A stretch of DNA of 63,012 bases from Massilia niastensis DSM 21313. Lineage in GTDB: Bacteria > Pseudomonadota > Gammaproteobacteria > Burkholderiales > Burkholderiaceae_D. A program made the position numbers and the translations under genes. The notes below the pieces were generated by a model. The model saw only the letters and a list, made by a program, of their open reading frames with translations. It did no database searches and was not told where the DNA came from. This document shows, piece after piece, positions 33,762 to 42,189 of the stretch (position 1 is the first letter of the stretch; each line of letters opens with the position of its first letter). The stretch covers positions 1 through 63,012 of the forward strand of contig NZ_KB908112.1 of assembly GCF_000382345.1 (NCBI RefSeq), written 5' to 3'.

Positions 33762-35639
33762 TCAGATCTCGATCTGCGTGCCCAGCTCGATGACGCGGTT
33801 GGTCGGGATCTGGTAATAGTCGGCGGCGCCGCGCGCATTGCGCGACATCATCACGAACAGCTGCTCGCGCCATGGCGACATGCCGCCGCCCGGCGCCGAG
33901 ATCACGGTCTGGCGCGCGATGAAGAACGAGGTTTCCATCATCTCGAACGGCAAGTCCTCTTCGGCGCAGCGGCTCAGCACATCCGGGATGTCCGGCTCGT
34001 CCTTGAAGCCGTAGCGGATATTTAACTGGAAACAATTATGGCCCAGCGCGACGACCTGGGCCTGGTCGTCCAGCGGCACCCACGGTTCCTCGCGGATGTG
34101 CACCGTCAGGAACACGACGCGCTCGTGCAGCACCTTGTTGTGCAGCAGGTTGTGCAGCAGCGCATGCGGCACGCCGTCGCTCTCGCCGCGCAGGAAGACC
34201 GCGGTCCCGGGCACGCGCGTCGGCGGCCCCACGAACAGCGATTCCATGAAGGCTTCCAGCGGGATCGCATGCTTTTGCAGGTTGTCGAAGACCAGCTCGC
34301 GGCCGCGCTTCCAGGTCAGCATCAGGGTCAGCAGGACCGTGCCCAGCAGCAGCGGGAACCAGCCGCCGTGGAACAGCTTGAGCGTGGTCGACGAGAACAG
34401 GATGATGTCGATCAGCAGGAAGAAGGAGGTCGCGCCCAGGCACACGGCCAGCGGCAGGTTCCAGCGGTAGCGCGTGACGAAGAAGGTCAGGATGGTGGTC
34501 GCCATCATGGTCGCGGTCACCGCGATGCCGTAGGCGCCGGCCAGCTCGTCGGAAGAACCGAAGCCGACCACCGCCATCAGGACCACGGCCAGCTGCAGCC
34601 AGTTCACCGCCGGGATGTAGATCTGGCCGATCTGGCTCTCCGAGGTGTGCATGACGCGCATGCGCGGCAGCAGGCCCAGCGCGATGGCCTGCTTGGTCAT
34701 CGAATAGGTGCCCGAGATCGTCGCCTGCGAGGCGATCACCGCCGCCATCGTCGACAGGATCACCAGCGGAATCACGCTCCAGGTGCCGAGCTGGTGGAAG
34801 AACGGGTTTTCCACCGCGTCCGGCCGGGTGATCAGGAGGCCGCCCTGGCCCAGGTAGTTCAGCGCCAGCGCCGGGAAGGCGATCGCGAACCAGGCCATGC
34901 GGATCGGCTTGCGGCCGAAGTGGCCCATGTCGGCGTACAGGGCCTCGGCGCCGGTCACCGCCAGCACCACCGCGCCCAGCGCCACGAAGGCGAGAAACTC
35001 GTTTTCGAGCATGAAATGCAGCGCGTGCCAGGGATTCAGCGCCTGCAGGATCACCGGCGCCTCGACGATGTTGATGATGCCCATCACGGCCAGGGCGATG
35101 AACCACACCAGCATGATCGGGCCGAAGAAGCGGCCGATGCCGGCGGTGCCATGGCGCTGCACGCTGTAGAGCAGGACCAGCACCACGACGGCCAGCGGCA
35201 CCACGTAGTGCGACATGCCGGGCGCGGCCACTTCCAGGCCCTCGATCGCGCCCAGCACCGAGATCGCCGGCGTGATCACGCTGTCGCCATAGAACATGGT
35301 GGCGCCCAGCACCCCGATCACGAGCAGCGGGAAATGCCAGGCCGAGTGCCTGGTCACCGAGGTGGTGGCCAGCGCCATCAGGGCCATGATGCCGCCCTCG
35401 CCCTTGTTATCGGCGCGCAGCACCAGGGTCACGTACTTGAGCGAGACGATGACCGTCAGGCTCCAGAAAATCAGCGAAATGACGCCGAGGATGTTGGGGG
35501 TGGTCAGCGTCAGGCCATGCGTGTCATCGAAGATCGCGCGTAGCGTATAGAGGGGGCTGGTTCCGATATCGCCGTAGACGATGCCGACCGCGGCCAGGGT
35601 CAGCGCGGCCAGGCTGCTTTTCTTGTTTTCAGACTTCAA
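33762..35639 (-). CDS. kup: Low-affinity potassium transporter Kup
   Basis: 625 residues, the usual Kup length. About twelve membrane segments occupy residues 10-450, followed by a cytoplasmic C-terminal domain. The signature GIVYGDIGTSPLYTLRAIF is at the N-terminus. It carries K+ inward, probably with H+. The start is a TTG at 35639: no in-frame ATG or GTG gives the conserved N-terminus, and an upstream ATG is out of frame. The unusual start may limit expression. Confidence 0.95.
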   Translation of the reverse strand: MKSENKKSSLAALTLAAVGIVYGDIGTSPLYTLRAIFDDTHGLTLTTPNILGVISLIFWSLTVIVSLKYVTLVLRADNKGEGGIMALMALATTSVTRHSAWHFPLLVIGVLGATMFYGDSVITPAISVLGAIEGLEVAAPGMSHYVVPLAVVVLVLLYSVQRHGTAGIGRFFGPIMLVWFIALAVMGIINIVEAPVILQALNPWHALHFMLENEFLAFVALGAVVLAVTGAEALYADMGHFGRKPIRMAWFAIAFPALALNYLGQGGLLITRPDAVENPFFHQLGTWSVIPLVILSTMAAVIASQATISGTYSMTKQAIALGLLPRMRVMHTSESQIGQIYIPAVNWLQLAVVLMAVVGFGSSDELAGAYGIAVTATMMATTILTFFVTRYRWNLPLAVCLGATSFFLLIDIILFSSTTLKLFHGGWFPLLLGTVLLTLMLTWKRGRELVFDNLQKHAIPLEAFMESLFVGPPTRVPGTAVFLRGESDGVPHALLHNLLHNKVLHERVVFLTVHIREEPWVPLDDQAQVVALGHNCFQLNIRYGFKDEPDIPDVLSRCAEEDLPFEMMETSFFIARQTVISAPGGGMSPWREQLFVMMSRNARGAADYYQIPTNRVIELGTQIEI

Positions 35640-35805
35640 GATTGCACCATTCTTCTGTTCTGGTGCGGCGCACCATAGGATATCGACAAGAAAATTGCAA
35701 GAAGATTTCGTCTGGCATCATACACCTGCGCAAAAAGGGGGAGCGCCGGCAGAGTTGCACCAATTCGGGGATAATGTCATCCCTGCATTCGTCCCGCTTC
35801 CCCCC

Positions 35806-36687
35806 ATGCGCTCCGGTATCGTTTCCGCCGCCCTGGCATTCCTGTGCTGGGGCCTGTTTCCTATTTATTTCCACGCGATCGGCGAAGTGCCGGCGCTGCA
35901 GATCCTGGCCCACCGCATGCTGTGGTCGCTCGGCTTCCTCCTGATCGTGCTGGCGCTGCGCCGCCAGTGGAAGTGGCTGAACCAGGTGCGCCAGCCGCGC
36001 GTGTTCTTCAGCTTCGTGGCCTCGGCCTTCCTGCTCAGCGCCAATTGGCTGGCGTATATCTGGGCGGTCAACAACGGCCACGTGATCGAGGCCAGCCTGG
36101 GCTACTTCATCAATCCCCTGGTGAACATCATGTTCGGCTTCCTGCTGCTCAAGGAGCGCATGCGCCCGGCGCAGTGGGGCGCGATCGGGCTGGCGGCGCT
36201 GGGCGTGGCCTGGCTGACCTGGCAGTCCGGCACGGTGCCCTGGATCGCGCTGTTCCTGGCGGCCTCGTTCGGCGGCTACGGCCTGCTGCGCAAGACCGCC
36301 GCGCTCGGCGCGCTGGAAGGCCTGTCGTTCGAGACCATGGTGCTGTTCCCGGTCGCGGCCGGCTACATCGGCTGGCTGACCCTGCACGGCGAGAACATGT
36401 TCCTGACCACCCCCTCCGACACGACGCGCTGGCTCCTGATCGCGGCCGGGCCGATCACGGCGATCCCGCTGCTGCTGTTCGCCAGCGGCGCGCGCCAGAT
36501 CCCGCTGTCCATCCTCGGGCTGCTGCAATACCTGTCGCCGACCATGCAGTTCCTGCTGGGCGTGCTGTTGTTCCAGGAAGCCTTCAGCGCGGACCGCCTG
36601 GTCGGCTTCGCGATGATCTGGGCCGCGCTCGCGCTGTTTGCGGGCGAAGGCCTGCTCAAGCGCGTCCCGGCGCCCCAGAAAACCTGA
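35806..36687 (+). CDS. rarD: EamA-family transporter, RarD type
   Basis: 293 residues with about ten hydrophobic segments and two EamA halves. The N-terminal GIVSAALAFLCWGLFPIYFHA and the NWLAYIWAVNNGHVIEASLGYFINPL region are the RarD signature. It is a probable metabolite exporter or permease of unknown substrate. The ATG at 35806 is chosen because the preceding 75 codons of open frame lack membrane character. It is divergent from kup. Confidence 0.92.
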   Translation: MRSGIVSAALAFLCWGLFPIYFHAIGEVPALQILAHRMLWSLGFLLIVLALRRQWKWLNQVRQPRVFFSFVASAFLLSANWLAYIWAVNNGHVIEASLGYFINPLVNIMFGFLLLKERMRPAQWGAIGLAALGVAWLTWQSGTVPWIALFLAASFGGYGLLRKTAALGALEGLSFETMVLFPVAAGYIGWLTLHGENMFLTTPSDTTRWLLIAAGPITAIPLLLFASGARQIPLSILGLLQYLSPTMQFLLGVLLFQEAFSADRLVGFAMIWAALALFAGEGLLKRVPAPQKT

Positions 36688-36783
36688 CGGCCCGCAGCCG
36701 CGATACAGGAGAAACAAGAAATCCTGTGTCCGGCCTTGGGTTCTGTCGTATCCTGTGCACCTTAAATAACACCAGAGTAAAGC

Positions 36784-38451
36784 ATGGCCAATTACGTCTA
36801 TACCATGAACCGCGTGGGCAAAATCGTCCCGCCAAAACGCCAGATCCTGAAAGACATCTCGCTGTCGTTCTTCCCGGGCGCGAAGATCGGCGTGCTGGGC
36901 CTGAACGGCTCGGGCAAGTCCACCCTGCTGAAGATCATGGCGGGCATCGACACCGACATCCAGGGCGAAGCGCGCCCGATGCCGGGCCTGAACATCGGCT
37001 ACCTGCCGCAGGAACCGCAGCTCGACCCCGAAAAAACCGTGCGCCAGGAAGTCGAATCCGGCCTCGGCGAAGCCTTCGAGGCGCAAGCCAAGCTGGAAGC
37101 AGTATACGCCGCCTACGCCGACGAGGACGCCGACTTCGACGCGCTGGCCAAGGAGCAGGAACGCCTGGAATCGATCATCTCCGCCTCCGACGGCGGCAAC
37201 CTGAACCTGCAGCTGGAAATGGCCGCCGACGCGCTGCGCCTGCCGCCGTGGGACGCGAAGATCGCCGTGCTGTCGGGCGGTGAAAAGCGCCGCGTGGCGC
37301 TGTGCAAGCTGCTGCTGTCGAAGCCCGACATGCTGCTGCTGGACGAGCCGACCAACCACCTGGACGCCGAATCGGTCGAGTGGCTGGAGCAGTTCCTGCT
37401 GCGCTTCCCGGGCACCGTGGTGGGCATCACCCACGACCGCTACTTCCTCGACAACGCCGCCGAGTGGATCCTCGAACTGGACCGCGGCCACGGCATCCCG
37501 TGGAAGGGCAACTACAGTTCCTGGCTGGACCAGAAGCAGGCCCGCCTGAAGCAGGAAGAAGCGACCGAATCGGCGCGCCAGAAGGCGCTGGCCAAGGAAC
37601 TCGAGTGGTCGCGCCAGAATCCGAAGGCGCGCCAGGCCAAGTCGAAGGCCCGCCTGGCCCGCTTCAACGAACTGTCCGAATTCGAATACCAGAAGCGCAA
37701 CGAGACCCAGGAAATCTTCATCCCGGTCGCCGAGCGCCTGGGCAATGAAGTCATCGAGTTCAAGAACGTCTCGAAGGCCTTCGGCGACCGCCTGCTGATC
37801 GACAACCTGTCATTCACCGTGCCGCCGGGCGCGATCGTCGGCATCATCGGCCCGAACGGCGCCGGCAAGTCGACCCTGTTCAAGATGATCGCGGGCAAGG
37901 AACAGCCGGACAGCGGCGAGGTCGTGCTCGGCAAGACCGCGAATATCTCGCTGGTCGACCAGAGCCGCGACGAGCTGGGCAACAGCAAGTCGGTGTTCGA
38001 GGACGTCACCGGCGGCGCCGACATGCTGACCGTCGGCCGCTTCGACATGCCGTCGCGCGCCTACCTGGGCCGCTTCAACTTCAAGGGCGCGGACCAGCAG
38101 AAGCTGGTCGGCAACCTGTCGGGCGGCGAACGCGGCCGCCTGCACCTGGCCAAGACCCTGCTCAAGGGCGGCAACGTGCTGCTGCTGGACGAACCGTCGA
38201 ACGACCTCGACGTGGAAACCCTGCGCGCGCTGGAAGACGCCCTGCTGGAATTCGCCGGCAGCGTGATGGTCATCTCGCACGACCGCTGGTTCCTGGACCG
38301 CATCGCGACCCACATCCTGGCCTTCGAAGGCGACTCGCAAGTCACCTTCTTCAACGGTAACTACCAGGAATACGAAGCCGACAAGAAGAAGCGCCTGGGC
38401 GAAGAAGGCGCGAAGCCGAAGCGCATCCGCTACAAGCCACTGACGGCCTGA
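36784..38451 (+). CDS. ettA: Energy-dependent translational throttle protein EttA (ABC-F)
   Basis: 555 residues, the typical EttA length. Two ABC domains: the first with GLNGSGKST (about 39-47) and LSGGEKRR, the second with GPNGAGKST (about 358-366) and LSGGERGR. They are joined by the basic linker (ARQKALAKELEWSRQ...KARLARF) that contacts tRNA and the ribosome. It gates entry of ribosomes into elongation according to ADP/ATP. No membrane segments. A terminator follows at 38466-38495. Confidence 0.96.
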   Translation: MANYVYTMNRVGKIVPPKRQILKDISLSFFPGAKIGVLGLNGSGKSTLLKIMAGIDTDIQGEARPMPGLNIGYLPQEPQLDPEKTVRQEVESGLGEAFEAQAKLEAVYAAYADEDADFDALAKEQERLESIISASDGGNLNLQLEMAADALRLPPWDAKIAVLSGGEKRRVALCKLLLSKPDMLLLDEPTNHLDAESVEWLEQFLLRFPGTVVGITHDRYFLDNAAEWILELDRGHGIPWKGNYSSWLDQKQARLKQEEATESARQKALAKELEWSRQNPKARQAKSKARLARFNELSEFEYQKRNETQEIFIPVAERLGNEVIEFKNVSKAFGDRLLIDNLSFTVPPGAIVGIIGPNGAGKSTLFKMIAGKEQPDSGEVVLGKTANISLVDQSRDELGNSKSVFEDVTGGADMLTVGRFDMPSRAYLGRFNFKGADQQKLVGNLSGGERGRLHLAKTLLKGGNVLLLDEPSNDLDVETLRALEDALLEFAGSVMVISHDRWFLDRIATHILAFEGDSQVTFFNGNYQEYEADKKKRLGEEGAKPKRIRYKPLTA

Positions 38452-38465
38452 GCATTTGTTTCGTA

Positions 38466-38495
38466 AAAGAAAGCCCGCCTCGGTGGGCTTTCTTT
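38466..38495. terminator. Intrinsic terminator after ettA
   Basis: AAAGAAAGCCC, short loop region, GGGCTTTCTTT: eleven-base symmetric arms, with T-rich 3' arm, 15 bp after the ettA stop. Confidence 0.85.
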
Positions 38496-38515
38496 ATTGG
38501 CGGAAACGGGCGCGC

Positions 38516-38544
38516 ATGAGAATCATTCGTGTGTAGAATCATTG
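38516..38544. promoter_or_regulatory. Fur-box-like repeated AGAATCATT
   Basis: ATGAGAATCATTC at 38516-38528 resembles half of a Fur box (GATAATCATT). AGAATCATT recurs 17 bp later (38536-38544), overlapping a TAGAAT hexamer. It lies in the gap before the RAYT gene, which has no expected link to iron, so it may be a remnant or chance match. Confidence 0.3.
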
Positions 38545-38598
38545 CCGACTAGGCTATCAATACGCTCATCTCTGCTCCGGCCTCTGGTGGCTGCGGAA

Positions 38599-39147
38599 AT
38601 GCTGATCGAACCCATGACAGACTACCGCGACAACCGCGTCCCGGGCGGGACGTTTTTTTTCACTGTGCGCCTGATCGACCGTGGCAGCGCCCTGCTGACC
38701 GAGCATATCTCGGCGTTCGGGGAAGCCATGCGGCTGGCGCGCGTGCGCAAGCCCTTCCACCTCGATGCCTGGGTGGTGCTGCCCAACCATGCGCACACGA
38801 TCTGGACCCTGCCGCCGGGAGACCACGACTGCTCGAGCCGCTGGCGCGCGGTCAAGATCGCGTTTTCGAAAGCGCTGCGCAAGGCCGGCGTGCCCGATTC
38901 GAGCGACGGCGCGGTGTGGGAACGCCACTACCGCCATTTCCGCGTCGGCGACGATGCCGACTATGCCGCGCTGGTCGACTACGTCCACACCGACGCGGTA
39001 CGCCACGGCCATTGCGAGGCGCCCGGCCAGTGGCCGTGGTCGTCGCTGCACCGTTTCCTGTCGGCCGGGCACAGGGAACCTGACGCCGAGCTGGTGGTGC
39101 CGCCGTGGGTGGCCAGGCCGCAGGAGCTGGGCCTGGCCAGCCTGTAG
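38599..39147 (+). CDS. REP-associated tyrosine transposase (RAYT, IS200/Y1 family)
   Basis: 182 residues from ATG 38599 (GGTGG upstream; ATG 38614 is possible). YRDNRVPGGTFFFTVRL is the RAYT N-terminal signature. The HUH motif is His64-Ala-His66 (LPNHAHTIWTLP). The candidate nucleophile is Tyr128 in DYVHTDAVRHG, followed by PGQWPWSSLHRF, also typical. RAYTs are single-copy, domesticated relatives of IS200 transposases that cleave REP palindromes. Its stop codon TAG lies inside a REP-like repeat (39144-39199), and relatives of that repeat occur at 10158, 20045 and 47639. It is not flanked by IS ends. Confidence 0.85.
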   Translation: MLIEPMTDYRDNRVPGGTFFFTVRLIDRGSALLTEHISAFGEAMRLARVRKPFHLDAWVVLPNHAHTIWTLPPGDHDCSSRWRAVKIAFSKALRKAGVPDSSDGAVWERHYRHFRVGDDADYAALVDYVHTDAVRHGHCEAPGQWPWSSLHRFLSAGHREPDAELVVPPWVARPQELGLASL

Positions 39148-39199
39148 GGTGGGCTGGTCTTCCCGCCCACGCGGTGATCGTTAACAGTGAGATCATCGG
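39144..39199. repeat. REP-like repeat at the 3' end of the RAYT gene
   Basis: GTAGGGTGGGC..., hairpin partner CCCGCCCAC, then GCGGTGATCGTT and AGATCATCG. It shares the left hairpin, CACGCGGTGAT and AGATCATCG with the copy at 10158. Bases 2-4 are the RAYT stop codon. It lies between convergent genes. Confidence 0.75.
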
Positions 39200-39222
39200 C
39201 ATCGGTGCCGATAACGATCGCC

Positions 39223-39252
39223 CAAAAACAGAAAAGGCCCCGCAGGGCCTCT
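39223..39252 (-). terminator. Intrinsic terminator of the outer-membrane barrel gene
   Basis: On the minus strand: AGGCCC, loop TGCG, GGGCCT, TTTCTGTTTTT, 20 bp after the stop of the gene at 39273-39845. Confidence 0.85.
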
Positions 39253-39272
39253 TCTGTTGCAACACGCTCGGC

Positions 39273-39845
39273 TTAGAAGCTGTACTTCGCGCCGATGGTG
39301 AAGGCGTCCGGCTTCACGCCCCAGTCCTTGCTCTTGCCATAACGTTCGTACTCGGCGATCACCGACACGTTCTGGTTGATGTTGTACTGCAGGCCCAGCG
39401 CGCCGTAGCCTTCGGTCTTGCTCTCGCTACGGTTGACGAAGGCGTTCACGGTTTCCAGTTCGTTCTTGGTGCGGGTAATGCCCAGCTTGGCGTAGGCAAC
39501 GAACTGATCGTTCAGCGGCATGCTCGCCTTGCCGGCAAGGTAGACCGCATGACCTTTCGCCTCACCGTTGCCGCGCACGCCGTTGCGGGTGAAATTCACG
39601 TCCGCACCGCGGAAGTCGTTGTAACCGAGCTCCACACCCCAAGTACGGTTGAATTCGTAACCACCGAAGAGCTTGCCGCCGGCCTTGTAGCCATCGGCGT
39701 CGACATTGGTGGCACCCGGAGCGCGGCTCTCGTGGTCGGCGAAGTTGACGCCAGCACCCACGTAGGCGCGCGGAGTATCTTGTTGTGCTTGAGCTGCCGA
39801 CATGGCAGCAGCGGACGCGATCAGTGCAACGATAAGTTTTTTCAT
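39273..39845 (-). CDS. Small outer-membrane beta-barrel protein (OmpA-like/opacity type)
   Basis: 190 residues from ATG 39845, with AGGA seven bases upstream; a longer frame adds non-homologous residues. The signal peptide is MKKLIVALI... ending AQA. The mature protein has alternating strands typical of an eight-stranded barrel (YVGAGVNFADHES, GKLFGGYEFNRTWGVELGYNDF, ALGLQYNINQNVSVIAEYERYG) and ends in Phe (AKYSF), the outer-membrane targeting signature. No peptidoglycan-binding domain. Role unknown. Confidence 0.88.
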   Translation of the reverse strand: MKKLIVALIASAAAMSAAQAQQDTPRAYVGAGVNFADHESRAPGATNVDADGYKAGGKLFGGYEFNRTWGVELGYNDFRGADVNFTRNGVRGNGEAKGHAVYLAGKASMPLNDQFVAYAKLGITRTKNELETVNAFVNRSESKTEGYGALGLQYNINQNVSVIAEYERYGKSKDWGVKPDAFTIGAKYSF

Positions 39846-40019
39846 CTCGGAATCCTTTTCTTTCTTGTTACCTGGTTCGCGATTCCCAATGAATCGCGAT
39901 GTGGCCAAGATAGCACTCGCGAAACTTCAAATCCGTGCCTATTCCGTAAAAACTGTAAGCAGATGTAAGTTAATGACCAGCCGGTTAGATAAAATGCGTG
40001 CACGATAGCGTAAAAAGAT

Positions 40020-40622
40020 TCAGGTTGAAAGGATCTTCCTGAAAGTTAGGTTCACGCGGGGTTCTAGCGATTTTGTTGTTTTATTGATGCCATGCAACCA
40101 ATTTTGCTGCATAAAACCACTCATCACCAATAAATTGCCCCCCGAAAGGGGTAGTCGGATTGTCTGCTTACTGCGCTTGTGTCTGAGGATGAACACACGC
40201 TCGGCGCCGAAGCTGAGCGATGCGATGACCGGCGCCGGCCCCAGTTCCGGTTCGTCGTCGCTGTGCATGCCCATGCTGTCGCACCCGTTACGGTAGTAAT
40301 TCAGCAACACGCTGTTGTAGTCGTGGCCGGTGACGTCCTCCACCGCGGCGCGGAGCGCCTGCAACAGGGGCGTGAACGGCGCCGGCGCGAGCGTCAGTCC
40401 CGAGTAGCGGTAGGCGGCATCGCCATACCAGGCGCTCAGGCGCGGTTGCAGGTGGCGCTTGCCGTAGACCACCACCGTCTCTTCGCGCCAGGGCGTCTCG
40501 GCGATCAGGCGGGCCAGCACGTCGGCATTGGTCCAGGGCAGCGGCAGTTGTGCGAGCCAGGCGAGTTCGCCATCGTCGATGGGGAGCGGCGTCAGGCTTG
40601 CGCCTGAGCTAAATAAATCCAT
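40020..40622 (-). CDS. alkB: AlkB-family 2-oxoglutarate/Fe(II) dioxygenase
   Basis: 200 residues. The iron triad is His120-Asp122 (MHSDDE) and His177 (WLHGI); the 2-oxoglutarate-binding arginines Arg189 and Arg195 lie in EPRVNLTFR. The NYYRNGCDSMGMHSDDE block is close to AlkB homologues that repair alkylated DNA or RNA bases. It is divergent from the next gene with a 53-bp gap. The call is to the family; the exact nucleic acid substrate is inferred. Confidence 0.9.
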   Translation of the reverse strand: MDLFSSGASLTPLPIDDGELAWLAQLPLPWTNADVLARLIAETPWREETVVVYGKRHLQPRLSAWYGDAAYRYSGLTLAPAPFTPLLQALRAAVEDVTGHDYNSVLLNYYRNGCDSMGMHSDDEPELGPAPVIASLSFGAERVFILRHKRSKQTIRLPLSGGNLLVMSGFMQQNWLHGINKTTKSLEPRVNLTFRKILST

Positions 40623-40675
40623 GGTGCAAGTTTCAAAGCTATGATGGCGGCTTTCCACCGGAAGGACATTCTCGC

Positions 40676-41254
40676 ATGGACAAACGCCATTTCCTCGGCG
40701 CGGCCGCGCTCGCCGGCGCCGCGCCGGTCTTCGCCGCTCCCGCTCCTGCGGCCCTGTCGGGCCCGGCGCTGTTGACCATGACCGGCGCGATCGGCCGCAG
40801 CAACCGCGGAGCGCTCGACCCGGCGCTCGACCAGATGATGCACAAGCAGAAGCTGGCCTTTTCGCGCGCCTGGGCGATGGACTTCGGCGCGCTGGCCGCC
40901 CTGCCCGCGCGCACGATCCGCCCGACCCTGGAATACGACGGCAAGGTGCACGTCCTGCGCGGCCCGCTGCTGGACGAGGTGCTGGCACAGGCCGGTGCGC
41001 GGCCGAAGGACACGGCCAGGGTGCTGCTGCGCGCGGTCGACGGGTATGCCGCCGCGGTCGAGATGCGCCAGCTGCGCGCCTGGAATCTCATCGTGGCGAC
41101 CCACCTGGACGGCAAGCCGATGCCGCTGGGCGGCCTGGGGCCGCTATGGGCGGTCTACGACGCCGACCGGGTGCCCGAGATGGCGGCCCGCCCGGTCAGG
41201 GAACGCTTCGGGGCCTGCCCCTGGGCGCTCTACCACATCGACGTCCAGACCTGA
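40676..41254 (+). CDS. Molybdopterin-oxidoreductase-like small exported protein
   Basis: 192 residues. The N-terminus (MDKRHFLGAAALAGAAPVFAA) is a signal peptide with some Tat-like character. The rest resembles stand-alone oxidoreductase molybdopterin-binding-domain proteins (LRGPLLDEVLAQAGARP, VDGYAAAVEMRQL, PLGGLGPLWAVYD). The cofactor-binding Cys expected in true sulfite oxidases is not evident, so it may not bind the cofactor. Its stop abuts the stop of the convergent gene. Confidence 0.55.
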   Translation: MDKRHFLGAAALAGAAPVFAAPAPAALSGPALLTMTGAIGRSNRGALDPALDQMMHKQKLAFSRAWAMDFGALAALPARTIRPTLEYDGKVHVLRGPLLDEVLAQAGARPKDTARVLLRAVDGYAAAVEMRQLRAWNLIVATHLDGKPMPLGGLGPLWAVYDADRVPEMAARPVRERFGACPWALYHIDVQT

Positions 41255-41617
41255 TCAGGCATAGGCTTCGGCCAGGCTCATCACGCGCGGCGCCACCTTG
41301 ATGCCGACATTCCCGAACAGGGTGTCGATCGCGGCCAGGTTGACGCTGCATTCCTCCGCCTTCCAGCCGGCGAACAGGTCGCTGCCGTCCTTGTGGAAGT
41401 GCAGGTCGAGCACCTTGCCTTTGTCCTTGTGGATATAGCTCTGCTGGTGAGTATTGCGGAAACCCAGCTCGGCCAGCCCGGCCAGCAGCGCCTGCGGCGG
41501 GTTGTCGGGATCGGTCGCCAGGAAGACGCCGAAGGTCTTGCCGGGCGGCTTGGCGGCGATGTCGACTTCGTAGATCCCTGGGGCCTTGGTCACTGCGGTG
41601 CTCTTCAGAAACAACAT
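41255..41617 (-). CDS. Hypothetical protein
   Basis: 120 residues; not recognised. No signal peptide or membrane segment; many charged and His residues in the middle (QQSYIHKDKGKVLDLHFHKDGSD, about 61-83). A good GGAG Shine-Dalgarno precedes the ATG. Its stop codon is directly adjacent to the stop of the convergent upstream gene, with no intergenic base. The next 131 bp show no feature beyond A+T-rich promoter-like sequence. Confidence 0.7.
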   Translation of the reverse strand: MLFLKSTAVTKAPGIYEVDIAAKPPGKTFGVFLATDPDNPPQALLAGLAELGFRNTHQQSYIHKDKGKVLDLHFHKDGSDLFAGWKAEECSVNLAAIDTLFGNVGIKVAPRVMSLAEAYA

Positions 41618-41748
41618 GCTGATCTCCTTCGCCGTCCCGCGTCGGCAAGCACCAGGTGTGGCTGGCGCGCGGGTGCTTTAGTCGTGTAAATACCCTAGCT
41701 TATTGCCATACGGTAACTTTGTCGATCTCTAAATGCACTTTCTTGGCG

Positions 41749-42156
41749 TTAGCGCAGTACCAGCCCGAGCACGGTCCCGCCGATCAGGGCGGCGCAGGCC
41801 AGCATGCCCAGGACGAAGCCGGCTTCGCGCTTGGCCGGATCGCGGTAATAGCCGAGCGCATACAGCACCCGGCTGGCGCACCACAGCATGCCGCCCGCGG
41901 CGGCCCACGGGTCGCCCAGGTACAGCGCGCACAGCCACAGGGGCACCAGCACCAGCGGCAGCTGTTCCAGCGTGTTCATCTGCACCCGCTGGCTGCGCAG
42001 GAAGCCTTCGGGACCGTCCATCGACGGCGCGGGCACGTCGTAGCGCGCGCGGGCGCGGGCCGCGTTGGCCCAGGTCCAGAAATAGACGCCCAGTACGGCC
42101 AGCGTGGCCCAGGCGGACAGGATCATGATGGTTTCGGAGAGTAAAAAAAGAGGCAT
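41749..42156 (-). CDS. MAPEG family inner-membrane protein
   Basis: 135 residues with four hydrophobic segments. The MAPEG signature RSQRVQMNTLEQLPLVLV (about residues 54-71) and RVLYALGYYRDPAKREAGF (about 95-113) are clear. This superfamily includes membrane glutathione transferases and eicosanoid enzymes; bacterial members often have peroxidase or transferase activity, not shown here. The start may be the inner ATG at codon 11. Confidence 0.88.
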   Translation of the reverse strand: MPLFLLSETIMILSAWATLAVLGVYFWTWANAARARARYDVPAPSMDGPEGFLRSQRVQMNTLEQLPLVLVPLWLCALYLGDPWAAAGGMLWCASRVLYALGYYRDPAKREAGFVLGMLACAALIGGTVLGLVLR

Positions 42157-42189
42157 TGTAGCTGCATCCAGCCCATCACAAGCCTGGTA

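Noticed and set aside
40676..41254. Functional sulfite-oxidase-type enzyme
   Set aside because: Too short and without an evident cofactor-binding Cys; kept only as a distant family resemblance.
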